In this document: positions 17,178-26,768 of the stretch, in pieces
How positions within the stretch are numbered: the first letter of the stretch is position 1
Layout: every line of letters begins with the position of its first letter
Assembly: GCF_913776365.1 (NCBI RefSeq)
Contig: NZ_CAJYMO010000136.1
Span: 1-34,085 of the forward strand
Reading direction: 5' to 3'
Origin: an uncultured Chryseobacterium sp.
GTDB lineage: Bacteria; Bacteroidota; Bacteroidia; Flavobacteriales; Weeksellaceae
DNA length: 34,085 bases
Notes under the pieces: generated by a model
Seen by the model: the letters and a program-made list of their open reading frames with translations, nothing else
Told to the model about the DNA's origin: nothing
Databases searched by the model: none
Translations under genes and position numbers: made by a program

Positions 17178-19793
17178 ATGATTGCCGAAAGACAAAGATT
17201 ACAAGATACAGACTGGAAAAACTGGGGCCCTTATGTGAGCAACAGACAATGGGGAAATGTACGGGAAGATTACAGCCCCAACGGCGATGCCTGGAATTTT
17301 GCCAACCATAATAATGCGGAAAGCTATGCATACCGCTGGGGTGAAGAAGGGATTGCCGGAATTTCCGATGCCAAGCAGCTCTTCTGCTTTGCCCTCTCGT
17401 TCTGGAACAAGAAAGATAAGATCGTAAAAGAGCGGTTTTTCGGGCTCAGCAATCCCCAGGGCAACCACGGAGAAGATATCAAGGAGATTTTCTACTATCT
17501 GGATAACACCCCTACGCACAGCTATATGAAGATGCTGTACAAATACCCGATCAATGAATTTCCTTATGACGACATCCGCGCCGAAAACGCCAGGCGCAGC
17601 AAGAAACAGCCGGAATACGAAATATTCGATACCGGAATTTTCGACAATGACGAATATTTTGATATTTTCACTGAATATGCCAAAGCCGATTATAATGATT
17701 TCCTGGTCCGGATTACCGTCTGCAACCGGAGCAATGCTGATGCTCCCATTGTCATCGCTCCCACCGTATGGTTCAGAAACAACTGGGCATGGGGATACAA
17801 TACCTATCAGGGACAGACCCATGCGTCCCATGAAGGCTGCATCAACATCAGCCATGACAGCGTTGCCATCAAAAAATTCTATTCCAGAAACAGGAATGCG
17901 GAAAGTGCATTCTGCGACAATGAGACCAACAATCCCAAACTGCACGGCACCCCATATCCGGGGAATACATATTTTAAAGACGGAATCAACGACTATATCA
18001 TTTATGGCAGCAATACCGTAAATCCTGAAAAAAGAGGCAGCAAAGCTTCTTTTATCATCGATGAAATGATTCCGGCCGGAAGTTCCAGGACATTTGATTT
18101 CAGGCTGTCGCCGCAGGAGTCTGATGATCCGTTTCAGCAGTTCGATGAAATTCTCGGAAAAAGGATTGAAGAAGCCAATGAATTTTACCATGAGATTCAG
18201 CACGATGTGCCGGATGAAGACGAGAAAAACGTGCAGCGGCAGGCATTTGCCGGATTATTGTGGAACAAGCAGTTTTACCATTATAACGTTGGAAAGTGGC
18301 TGAAAGGAGACCCGAACTATGAAGCACCCCGTGATTTTGGTCATTATGTAAGGAATACGGAATGGAACCATCTTCATAACAAAGACATCATTTCCATGCC
18401 TGACAAATGGGAATATCCATGGTATGCTACCTGGGATCTTGCCTTTCATTGCGTTCCGTTTGCCCTTATTGATGCTGAATTTGCCAAGGGCCAATTGCTT
18501 CTCCTGACAAAGGAGTGGTATATGCACCCGAACGGCCAGCTTCCTGCCTATGAGTGGAACCTGAGCGACGTAAATCCGCCGGTACATGCCTGGTCCTGCT
18601 TCCGGGTCTTTAAAATTGATGAAAAACAGAGCGGCAAGCCGGATCTGCTGTTCCTGGAAAAAGTTTTCCAGAAACTGCTTCTTAATTTCACATGGTGGGT
18701 CAACCGCAAGGATAAGAACGGCAAAAATATCTTCGGCGGCGGATTTCTGGGGCTGGATAATATCGGGGCCTTCGACCGGAATATGGTCCTGAAAGACGGC
18801 CAGCACCTTGAACAGGCCGACGGTACCAGCTGGATGGCCATGTATGCCCTGAACATGATGAGGATTGCCATGGAACTCGCCCAGTATTATCAGGTATATG
18901 AAGACATGGCGATTAAATTCTTCGAACACTACCTTTATATTGCTGAAGCCATGGAAAACCTCGGTGACGGTACCAAGGGCCTCTGGAATGAAGAAGACGG
19001 GTTTTTCTATGATGTCCTTCAACTTGGAGACGGCGACAGCGTATCCTTAAAGCTGCGCAGCATCGTGGGGCTGATTCCGATGTTTGCCGTGGAAATCATC
19101 GATCACCACCTGCTGGATAAAATGCCCAATTTTGTAGAAAGAATGGATTGGGTCCTGAAGAACAAGCCTGAACTCACCAAACTGGTTTCCCACTGGGAAG
19201 AAGAAGGCCAGGGCAGGAAACACCTGATGAGTATCCTGCGGAAGACCCGGCTGACGAAAGTATTGAACCGGATGCTGGATGAAAAGGAATTCCTGAGTGA
19301 TTACGGAATCCGTGCCATGTCTAAAGTATATGAAGAAAACCCTTTTGTATTTTCGGTACACGGAACCCAGAACGTAGTATATTATACACCCGCAGAAAGC
19401 GACAGCCGGATGTTCGGAGGAAACAGCAACTGGAGAGGGCCGATCTGGTTCCCGATTAATTTCCTGATTGTGGAAAGCCTGCAGCGTTTTCATTTTTATT
19501 ATGGCAACAGCCTTAAGGTGGAATTACCCACCGGAAGCGGCGACCTGAAAAACCTGGACGATGTTGCCCAGAATATCAGCAACCGCCTCTGCTCTATCTT
19601 CCTGAAAGACGAGGTGGGACAAAGACCGTTCAACGGAGGAAATGCCAAATTCAATTATGATGAGAACTTTAAAGATTATATTACTTTCTTTGAATATTTC
19701 CATGGGGATAATGGCCGGGGCGTAGGCGCCTCCCATCAAACCGGATGGACGGCAACGGTAGCCAAGCTGCTGAAGCCCAGATTACCCTTATAA
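17178..19793 (+). CDS. GH63/MGH-like cytosolic glycoside hydrolase (start chosen at MIAERQ rather than 17169)
   Basis: ~871 aa (alpha/alpha)6-type; DGTSWMAMYALNMM, NSNWRGPIWFPINFLIVESL, HQTGWTATVAKLL. Confidence 0.85.
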   Translation: MIAERQRLQDTDWKNWGPYVSNRQWGNVREDYSPNGDAWNFANHNNAESYAYRWGEEGIAGISDAKQLFCFALSFWNKKDKIVKERFFGLSNPQGNHGEDIKEIFYYLDNTPTHSYMKMLYKYPINEFPYDDIRAENARRSKKQPEYEIFDTGIFDNDEYFDIFTEYAKADYNDFLVRITVCNRSNADAPIVIAPTVWFRNNWAWGYNTYQGQTHASHEGCINISHDSVAIKKFYSRNRNAESAFCDNETNNPKLHGTPYPGNTYFKDGINDYIIYGSNTVNPEKRGSKASFIIDEMIPAGSSRTFDFRLSPQESDDPFQQFDEILGKRIEEANEFYHEIQHDVPDEDEKNVQRQAFAGLLWNKQFYHYNVGKWLKGDPNYEAPRDFGHYVRNTEWNHLHNKDIISMPDKWEYPWYATWDLAFHCVPFALIDAEFAKGQLLLLTKEWYMHPNGQLPAYEWNLSDVNPPVHAWSCFRVFKIDEKQSGKPDLLFLEKVFQKLLLNFTWWVNRKDKNGKNIFGGGFLGLDNIGAFDRNMVLKDGQHLEQADGTSWMAMYALNMMRIAMELAQYYQVYEDMAIKFFEHYLYIAEAMENLGDGTKGLWNEEDGFFYDVLQLGDGDSVSLKLRSIVGLIPMFAVEIIDHHLLDKMPNFVERMDWVLKNKPELTKLVSHWEEEGQGRKHLMSILRKTRLTKVLNRMLDEKEFLSDYGIRAMSKVYEENPFVFSVHGTQNVVYYTPAESDSRMFGGNSNWRGPIWFPINFLIVESLQRFHFYYGNSLKVELPTGSGDLKNLDDVAQNISNRLCSIFLKDEVGQRPFNGGNAKFNYDENFKDYITFFEYFHGDNGRGVGASHQTGWTATVAKLLKPRLPL

Positions 19794-19810
19794 AATGTAA
19801 TTATAACTAC

Positions 19811-19839
19811 AAAAGCCTTCCTTTACCGGAAGGCTTTTT
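19811..19839 (+). terminator. Intrinsic terminator after glycoside hydrolase
   Basis: AAAAGCCTTCC-TTTACC-GGAAGGCTTTTT. Confidence 0.85.
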
Positions 19840-20020
19840 ATATTGCGGTATATATTAATCATATCCATCATTAAACAATAAATCATAGCCTAAATCCACC
19901 CCAGATAACGATTATACACCCCATCCTGCAATCCATACTAAATTTATCAATAAATATAATCAATAAGTGTATTTTCCCTATTAAATACCTATCTTAGCAT
20001 GGTATTAAATAAAAAGTATT

Positions 20021-21706
20021 ATGAAAGGAAAACTACTTATTGTTGCCGGTATGGCTTTTACCGGTATTTTTACAAATTCCCTGTATGCTCAGGACTACCA
20101 GCCCCTGGTGATCCAGAATGGTTTTAATGCAGATGTTATTGCAAACGGTGTAGGGCCATCTGCCAGTTCTACCAATAGTGATGTAGATGGGGTGGATTAT
20201 GCATTTATTTCCCGTGATTTCCAGCTAACGGCAGGCAGCACTGCTCTCACTTACGGTCTTCCGGTTAACGGCACAATCAACTCTGCCGTAAATTCCACAC
20301 CGGGTCTTACGTACCAGCTGGGATCGTACAGTACCAATAATTCCCTGCGGCTGCAGAATACCAGTGACAGCGGAACATTACAGTTTTCAAATCCGCTGTC
20401 TGCAAGCACAGTATACATGCTGGCAACAGGAGGAAGCGGATCCTGTACGGTAGATGCAACAGTTAATTTTACAGATAATACCTCACAGACCTTTACCGGA
20501 CTGGCAATCTCCGACTGGTATAACGGAGATAATTATGCTATCCTGGGAATAGGGAGGATAAACAAGAACAATGACAATCTTGAGTCCGGTTTCGGGACCA
20601 ACCCGAGAATGTACCAGATTCCTTTGGCTATTGATACAGGCAACCAGTCTAAAACGATAAGCAGTGTAACGGTTACCAAAACAGGATCCGGGGGAATTCC
20701 CAACATTTTCGGTTTTTCAGCAAATGCCTATAACCCCTGCAGTTCTCCTACTGACATTATGGCCAACACCACCATGACAGGTGCCACCTTAAGCTGGACA
20801 GCACCGGCCAGCGGTGCTCCGGCGGCAGGATACCAATATTACTACAGCACTTCTCCTACCGCCCCTACTGCAACCACAATCCCAACAGGCACAGTAACTT
20901 CAGGAACTTCGGTAAATTTAGGAAATTCACTTACTATAGGACAGACTTATTATTTCTGGGTACGTTCCAACTGCGGAGGCTCTTCACAGAGCTTCTGGAG
21001 AATGAAACAGTTTGTTCCGGGACAGATCTCAGTAACGTATACTTCTGGCGATATCAGCACCCTGTTTGATGATTCAGGAGTTACGACAGCATCTGCTACT
21101 TCATGTGCGGGATCAGTAAGCATTTCTGTTCCTGCGGGATACAAGATACAGACTACTTCGGTTTCCTATGCCATGACAGCTGCAGGCGGCGGATGGATGT
21201 CTGAGCAGAGAAGTTTACTGGTATGTACGAATAACGGGAATACGGAAGCTTCCGTATCTTTGGGATCGGATAATAGCAGCGGAACCTATTCTTATAACAG
21301 GACAGGCCTTACGCTGGCAAATGACCTTACCGGAACAGTAAATTTTGAATTGAGAGCCTGGAGAACATACGGAGGAACAGGGTGCAGCACCAGCTTCAAT
21401 AAAGTTGATGACGGTACTTTTACCGTTACCGTTACCCTTCAGCCGAACGTACTGGCCACCTCTGAAGTAAAAGCAGAGAAAGCGGCAAGAATTGCTTATC
21501 CTAACCCTTTTGCGGATACTTTATATCTTGAGAAGTCTGAAAACATAAGAAAAGCAGTGGTTACCGATCTTTCGGGAGCTATGGTACAGACTGTGGATAA
21601 CCCTGCTTCAGCCTTATCCCTCGGAGGACTGAAATCAGGAATGTATATTCTGACATTGACTATGAAAGACGGTTCCGTAAAAAGTATGAAAACGATTAAA
21701 AAATAG
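20021..21706 (+). CDS. Secreted protein with FnIII-like region and T9SS type A sorting domain
   Basis: 561 aa; N-terminal signal peptide; C-term AYPNPFADTLYLEKSENIRKAVVTDLSGAMVQ...LKSGMYILTLTMKDGSVKSMKTIKK. Confidence 0.9.
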   Translation: MKGKLLIVAGMAFTGIFTNSLYAQDYQPLVIQNGFNADVIANGVGPSASSTNSDVDGVDYAFISRDFQLTAGSTALTYGLPVNGTINSAVNSTPGLTYQLGSYSTNNSLRLQNTSDSGTLQFSNPLSASTVYMLATGGSGSCTVDATVNFTDNTSQTFTGLAISDWYNGDNYAILGIGRINKNNDNLESGFGTNPRMYQIPLAIDTGNQSKTISSVTVTKTGSGGIPNIFGFSANAYNPCSSPTDIMANTTMTGATLSWTAPASGAPAAGYQYYYSTSPTAPTATTIPTGTVTSGTSVNLGNSLTIGQTYYFWVRSNCGGSSQSFWRMKQFVPGQISVTYTSGDISTLFDDSGVTTASATSCAGSVSISVPAGYKIQTTSVSYAMTAAGGGWMSEQRSLLVCTNNGNTEASVSLGSDNSSGTYSYNRTGLTLANDLTGTVNFELRAWRTYGGTGCSTSFNKVDDGTFTVTVTLQPNVLATSEVKAEKAARIAYPNPFADTLYLEKSENIRKAVVTDLSGAMVQTVDNPASALSLGGLKSGMYILTLTMKDGSVKSMKTIKK

Positions 21707-21727
21707 ATAATACGCAATTTTTACATG

Positions 21728-21763
21728 AAAACGCGGCCGGAATTAAATTTCCGGCCGCGTTTT
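21728..21763. terminator. Bidirectional terminator between convergent genes
   Basis: AAAACGCGGCCGGAA-TTAAAT-TTCCGGCCGCGTTTT. Confidence 0.9.
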
Positions 21764-21788
21764 ATATTTTGCTGATCATTAAATGAAA

Positions 21789-22214
21789 CTAAACCTGCAC
21801 CGCTTCTCCGTTTACAGACACTTCATATCGTATTTCAACATTCGGTTCCAGGGTCTTGGACACCGAGCAATACTTCTCAAATGATAGCTGGGCGGCTTTA
21901 TAGGCTTTTTTAGGATCAATATTTCCTTCCAGCATGAATTTCACGGTAATGGATTTAAAAGGTTTGGCGTCCTCCACCGGAATTCTTTCTCCTTCCACTT
22001 CAGCTTTGAATCCTGTAATTTCCTGGCGCTGTTTCTTCAGGATGGAAACCACATCGATTCCGCTGCATCCGGCAACGGCCATCATCACGCTTTCCATCGG
22101 CGATACTCCCGTTGCGCCAGGCCGGGAAGTATTATCCAGCATAATCGAATTGCCCTGGGCGTTGGTACATTCAAACAAAAAATCGTCGTTGATTCTGTTA
22201 AGGGTTATTTTCAT
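21789..22214 (-). CDS. OsmC family protein
   Basis: 141 aa; SPMESVMMAVAGCSGIDVVSILKKQR, SFEKYCSVSKTL. Confidence 0.93.
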   Translation of the reverse strand: MKITLNRINDDFLFECTNAQGNSIMLDNTSRPGATGVSPMESVMMAVAGCSGIDVVSILKKQRQEITGFKAEVEGERIPVEDAKPFKSITVKFMLEGNIDPKKAYKAAQLSFEKYCSVSKTLEPNVEIRYEVSVNGEAVQV

Positions 22215-22216
22215 TG

Positions 22217-22251
22217 TTGCTTATTGCTTATTGCTTATTGCTTATTGCTTA
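22217..22251. repeat. Heptanucleotide tandem repeat (TTGCTTA)5
   Basis: Five uninterrupted units between DUF58 stop and osmC start. Confidence 0.97.
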
Positions 22252-22258
22252 TTCAAAA

Positions 22259-23581
22259 TTACAAAATTCCTCTGGCTTTAATCTCCAGGTATTTATTAAT
22301 CACATCCACATTCAGATTTTCAGGCAAGGTATATACCGTGTAAATCCCGTACTTGCGCAGCTCCTGAATGATCAGTTTTTTTTCAAACTCAAACTTTTCT
22401 GCAACGATTTCATCATAAATACCCTGTATTGTCTCAGGATTTTGATGAATAAGGGTTTGCATCTCCGGATTTTTAAAGAATACAACAACCAGCAGGTGGT
22501 TCTTGGCGATCCCCCGCAGGTATTTCATCTGCCGGTTCAGCCCGTCCAGCGTTTCAAAATTGGTAAACAGCAGGATCAGGCTCCGCTGGTTCAGCGAATA
22601 CTTGATATCCTGGTACAACCGGTTAAAATCACTCTCAAAAAAATCGGTTCTGATATTGTAAAGGGCATCTGATATTTTCCTGAGATGGCCGGATTTATTG
22701 TCTGCTGCAATTTTATTTTCCGTTTTTTTCGAAAAGGTCATCATTCCTGCGCGATCACCTTTTTTCAGAATGATGTGTGAAAGCGCCATAGCTGCGTTGA
22801 TGGAATAATCCAGAAGACTCAATCCTCTGAAAGGCATTTTCATGGTTCTTCCGGTATCGATCAGCATAAAGATACGCTGCGCTTTTTCGTCCTGAAACTG
22901 ATTCACCATTAAACGGCTGGATTTAGAAGTGGCCTTCCAGTTGATGGTTCTGATATCATCTCCCGGAACATATTCCCTGATCTGTTCAAATTCCATCGTA
23001 TGACCCAGCTTCCGTATCTTCTTGATCCCGCCCAGCAGGAATTCACTCTGCAGGGCCATCAGCTCATATTTCCGTAAATGGATGAAGGACGGATAAGCAG
23101 CCAGATGGGCATCCTTTTGAAAGGTGAAACGCTTCGAAACAAATCCCAAAGGTGACGAAACATACACATTCAGGTTTCCGAAGTGATATTCCCCGCGCTC
23201 TTTAGGCTCCAGGATGTATTGAAAGAAACTGTTCTTTCCGGCTTCAATCTGCTTCTCAATCAAAAAGTCCCTCTTCTGGAACTGGAACGGGATTTCATCG
23301 ATGACGTAGACTTTGATCGTAAAACCATAATTGTTTCTGATATCAATCTTCACCGGATTTTCATCGCCGTTCGATAGTTTTTCCGGAAGGATACGCTGCG
23401 CCAGAATTCCCGCCTTGCGGCTGAACACGAAGAGATAATCTACAAAGGCAGCCAGCAGGCAAAGCAGCACAACAGCATGAGCCGCTATCATGAGAAACGG
23501 AAAGAAAAACGCCAAAACATACAGGATCCCTACTCCGATGAGTACAAAGAAAAAACGGGTATTGATATAAAGATTTTTCAT
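22259..23581 (-). CDS. DUF58 domain (vWA-like) protein
   Basis: 440 aa; two N-terminal TM helices; REYVPGDDIRTINWKATSKSSRLMVNQFQDEKAQRIFMLIDTGRTM. Confidence 0.95.
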   Translation of the reverse strand: MKNLYINTRFFFVLIGVGILYVLAFFFPFLMIAAHAVVLLCLLAAFVDYLFVFSRKAGILAQRILPEKLSNGDENPVKIDIRNNYGFTIKVYVIDEIPFQFQKRDFLIEKQIEAGKNSFFQYILEPKERGEYHFGNLNVYVSSPLGFVSKRFTFQKDAHLAAYPSFIHLRKYELMALQSEFLLGGIKKIRKLGHTMEFEQIREYVPGDDIRTINWKATSKSSRLMVNQFQDEKAQRIFMLIDTGRTMKMPFRGLSLLDYSINAAMALSHIILKKGDRAGMMTFSKKTENKIAADNKSGHLRKISDALYNIRTDFFESDFNRLYQDIKYSLNQRSLILLFTNFETLDGLNRQMKYLRGIAKNHLLVVVFFKNPEMQTLIHQNPETIQGIYDEIVAEKFEFEKKLIIQELRKYGIYTVYTLPENLNVDVINKYLEIKARGIL

Positions 23582-23636
23582 TGATTATACTGGCTACAGA
23601 TGATGATCTGGCTAAAACTGAAACAATAAGGCTTTT

Positions 23637-24659
23637 CTATCTCGGGATCTCGATGCCTTCCAGGATCTGTCTGATGATTTCGTCAGCTGTCAGCCCTTCC
23701 ATTTCTCTTTCCGGCGAAACGATCACCCTGTGCCTCAGGACGGCATAGCTTGCCTTCTTAATGTCTTCCGGTGTTACGAAATCTCTTCCCCGCAATGCGG
23801 CAAATGCTTTTGATGCCGTCAGCAGGGCCAGGCTGGCTCTCGGTGAAGCCCCAAGATACAGGAATTGGTTTTCACGGGTATTTACAATGATTTTGGCAAT
23901 GTATTCGATCAGTTGGGATTCTACGATAATCTCTTTGACCAGCTGCTGATAAGTTTTCAGCTGTGCAGCCGTAATGACTTTATCTACAGCTTCTGTTTTA
24001 TCTTCCGTCTTTGTTTCATGCTGGTTCCTGATGATGGCAATCTCATGTTCCAGCGAGGGATAACCGACATTGATTTTAAACAGGAAACGGTCCAGCTGGG
24101 CTTCCGGTAGCCTGTAGGTTCCTTCATGTTCGATAGGATTCTGGGTAGCCACTACCAGAAACGGCTCATCCATCACATACCGTGTCCCGTCCATCGTTAC
24201 CTGGCGTTCCTCCATCACCTCGAACAGGGCAGACTGGGTTTTCGCCGGAGACCTGTTGATCTCATCGATCAGGATAAAATGGGAAAATACCGGGCCCTTT
24301 TTAAATTCAAACTCAGCATCTTTCACATTGAATACAGAAGTGCCCAGAATATCGGACGGCATCAGGTCCGGAGTAAACTGGATCCTGCTGAAGTCTACAT
24401 CAATGGTCCGGGCCAGCAATTTGGCCGTGATGGTTTTGGCAACTCCGGGCACCCCTTCAATCAGGACGTGGCCGTTGGATAGCAGCGCTGCCAGCAGGTG
24501 CTCGATCATGCTTTCCTGGCCTACGATCACTTTTGCAATTTCAGTTTTTACTTTATCGAGGCTTGCCCGCAGTTCGATCATATCAATTCTCGACTGAAAT
24601 GTTTCTTCTTTTTTATTGAGATCAATCGAGCCCTGATTATCCGTATATTGATTTTCCAT
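23637..24659 (-). CDS. MoxR family AAA+ ATPase
   Basis: 340 aa; GHVLIEGVPGVAKT Walker A, FILIDEINRSPAKTQSALFEVMEERQVT, ATQNPIEHEGTYRLPEAQLDRF. Confidence 0.97.
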   Translation of the reverse strand: MENQYTDNQGSIDLNKKEETFQSRIDMIELRASLDKVKTEIAKVIVGQESMIEHLLAALLSNGHVLIEGVPGVAKTITAKLLARTIDVDFSRIQFTPDLMPSDILGTSVFNVKDAEFEFKKGPVFSHFILIDEINRSPAKTQSALFEVMEERQVTMDGTRYVMDEPFLVVATQNPIEHEGTYRLPEAQLDRFLFKINVGYPSLEHEIAIIRNQHETKTEDKTEAVDKVITAAQLKTYQQLVKEIIVESQLIEYIAKIIVNTRENQFLYLGASPRASLALLTASKAFAALRGRDFVTPEDIKKASYAVLRHRVIVSPEREMEGLTADEIIRQILEGIEIPR

Positions 24660-24712
24660 ATTTATTTTTATTTTAATGAGTTTAATCTGATCTTAATCCA
24701 TCACCCTACCGT

Positions 24713-24808
24713 TGCATTGTTATACTGCTACATTGTCACATTGCTACATTATTACATTGTTACATTGCTACATTGCTACATTGCTACATTGCTACATTAT
24801 TATATCGC
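24713..24808 (-). repeat. Octamer array C (about 12 units, CAATGTAR on minus strand)
   Basis: + strand tgcattgt tatactgc tacattgt cacattgc tacattat tacattgt (tacattgc)x4 tacattat tatatcgc. Confidence 0.95.
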
Positions 24809-25960
24809 AATGATCTCGTCCAGCAGCCTGTTCATTTTTGCAAGGTCTTCTTTCATAACGGCTGCGTAGGGATCCTGCGCCTTTTTTATGTACTGTACGG
24901 CTTCACTGATCATTTCCGAAGGTTTCCCGGTTTTCAGATGGAGTTTTTTTTCAAACGCTCCGTCCAGATGCTGTGTATCGATCAGGAGGTCTATTCTTAC
25001 CCGGTTCAGGAAATACTGTGCTTTTTTGGCCATCATATCATGAAAATCGCCTTCCTGAAGGTATAGGTTGCCGATGCTTTTAACAAAATCCACCGAAGTA
25101 TTTTTTAAAGGCTCTATCACCGGGACAATGCGTTGTTTTCTTTTGGCATTGAAGAAAATAAACAGGACCAACCCTCCCAGCAGGACCCACCAGGCATATT
25201 TCAGGGCAGGATTTGAGAGGATGAACCGCAGGAAAAACTGCGAACTCCCCGAACTGCCTTCTACAAACCACAGGGTTTCCCTGTCACTAAGATACGAAAA
25301 AACATCCTGGGCATATTTTGCATTCCCGCTTTTCAGCAGGTAGTAGTTCGTAAGGAAAAGCGGCTCGCAGTGAATATAAAAATTTCCCTTTCCAAAACGG
25401 GCCCTGATAAAGTTGGCCTGGTCTGTATTGTTTTCTTCCACTGTTTTCCCGAGCACTTCGACGCCCGGCCTGATAAAAGTGAAACCTCTTCCCGAAGGAA
25501 ATTTATCCAGCCTGATAAAATCGTTCTGGTATTTCCGGTCCGTCAGCTTCAAAACATTTTCGTCCTCAAAAGAAATTTTGGAATCATAATATCCGATGCT
25601 GTCCGAAATTTCTTTGGGAATATCGGAAATGATGAGCATGGCATCAGAGCCTTCGGAAACCTGCTCAAAAATTTTGTTCCAGGACTCCTGGTCTATTGTA
25701 TTTTCAATGACAAGAATATTGTGCGGAGCCTTTTTCTGCCGGCCGTAATAATCATACGGCGCCTGCTCTATCTTTTTCAGTTTATCATTGAAAAGGCCGT
25801 TGCTTTCCTTATCAAACACAAAAAGGCCGAACGGGGATTTCTCACCGATCTCGAAATTCTTTCTCCAATCCGTACTTTCCGTCTTGTTGATTTCAAACAA
25901 CGCCAGGATCACCAACACAAGAAGGAGAATCACGGCATATATTCTGAAAGTTTTGTTCAT
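24800..25960 (-). CDS. DUF4350-like membrane protein
   Basis: Start placed at MNKTFRIYAVILLLV (TM); second TM YAWWVLLGGLVLFIFFN; operonic context. Confidence 0.8.
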   Translation of the reverse strand: MNKTFRIYAVILLLVLVILALFEINKTESTDWRKNFEIGEKSPFGLFVFDKESNGLFNDKLKKIEQAPYDYYGRQKKAPHNILVIENTIDQESWNKIFEQVSEGSDAMLIISDIPKEISDSIGYYDSKISFEDENVLKLTDRKYQNDFIRLDKFPSGRGFTFIRPGVEVLGKTVEENNTDQANFIRARFGKGNFYIHCEPLFLTNYYLLKSGNAKYAQDVFSYLSDRETLWFVEGSSGSSQFFLRFILSNPALKYAWWVLLGGLVLFIFFNAKRKQRIVPVIEPLKNTSVDFVKSIGNLYLQEGDFHDMMAKKAQYFLNRVRIDLLIDTQHLDGAFEKKLHLKTGKPSEMISEAVQYIKKAQDPYAAVMKEDLAKMNRLLDEIIAI

Positions 25961-25970
25961 AACAGATGTA

Positions 25971-26768
25971 TTACGGATTAAAGGATTGATATTGATCGCG
26001 GAACTTGGTATAGTCTTCTTGAGTGATGGCAAATTCTCCGTACCATACATAATCAAAAATGTAGGAAAGACTATAAAATTGATCTTTCAGATGCGGAGCC
26101 TCCAGTTCTGCCAGGTAATCCCTGTTGGTCTTTTCAGGGTTCCAGGCAATACGTTTTTTATCGCTGAGCTTCTTGAGCACCCACAAAAAATGGTACCTCA
26201 CCGCAGAACGGAAATCGCCAGCGTTTTCAAACCTGAGGATACTTTCGGGGAAGTTGATCTCATGGATGTTTTCATGCAGGTCTTCTTCCTGAATATCCAG
26301 CTTCCTGTTTTTCTTCCCGAACAGGAAAGCGCCGTCTTTACCGATGAAATATTTAATAATGAAATACAGCAGAAAGCCTACCAGGACAATGGCGAAAAGG
26401 CGGATCAGCACACCGGCTATATTCCCGGAACTGGTAAAAACCGTTTTCCCGAATATGCTTTCCAGGAGTCTGTATACTTTATTCATCAGCTTTTCCCAAA
26501 AAGACATCCTGGGTTTTACCGTAGTATAATCAAAGTCCTTTCCTTTGTACCGTGACGGAATCTTATCGTTAAATTTCTTCGGATAGACTGTATTTTCCGT
26601 TACCGGATTCTTCATCAGCACGGAATCGGCCCGGTACATATTATGGTAATGACCGGTACTCAGGGAATCCACATAAGCTTCCGCGGCAGGCGGATCTTTT
26701 TCCGTCTGGGCATATCCCGATGGCCCTGCGATACAGCACAGCCATAAGAAGACAAGTGATTTATTCAT
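25971..26768 (-). CDS. DUF4129-like membrane protein
   Basis: 265 aa; signal peptide, TM VLIRLFAIVLVGFLLYFII, C-term RSAVRYHFLWVLKKLSDKKRIAWNPEKTNRDYL. Confidence 0.85.
   Translation of the reverse strand: MNKSLVFLWLCCIAGPSGYAQTEKDPPAAEAYVDSLSTGHYHNMYRADSVLMKNPVTENTVYPKKFNDKIPSRYKGKDFDYTTVKPRMSFWEKLMNKVYRLLESIFGKTVFTSSGNIAGVLIRLFAIVLVGFLLYFIIKYFIGKDGAFLFGKKNRKLDIQEEDLHENIHEINFPESILRFENAGDFRSAVRYHFLWVLKKLSDKKRIAWNPEKTNRDYLAELEAPHLKDQFYSLSYIFDYVWYGEFAITQEDYTKFRDQYQSFNP

Noticed and set aside
17199-18203. 334 aa minus ORF
   Set aside because: Antisense shadow of the GH63-like gene; no recognisable motifs.
18255-19022. 255 aa minus ORF
   Set aside because: Antisense shadow of the same glycoside hydrolase gene.
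24713-24808. Octamer array considered as CRISPR
   Set aside because: Unit is only 8 bp with no spacers and no cas genes nearby.
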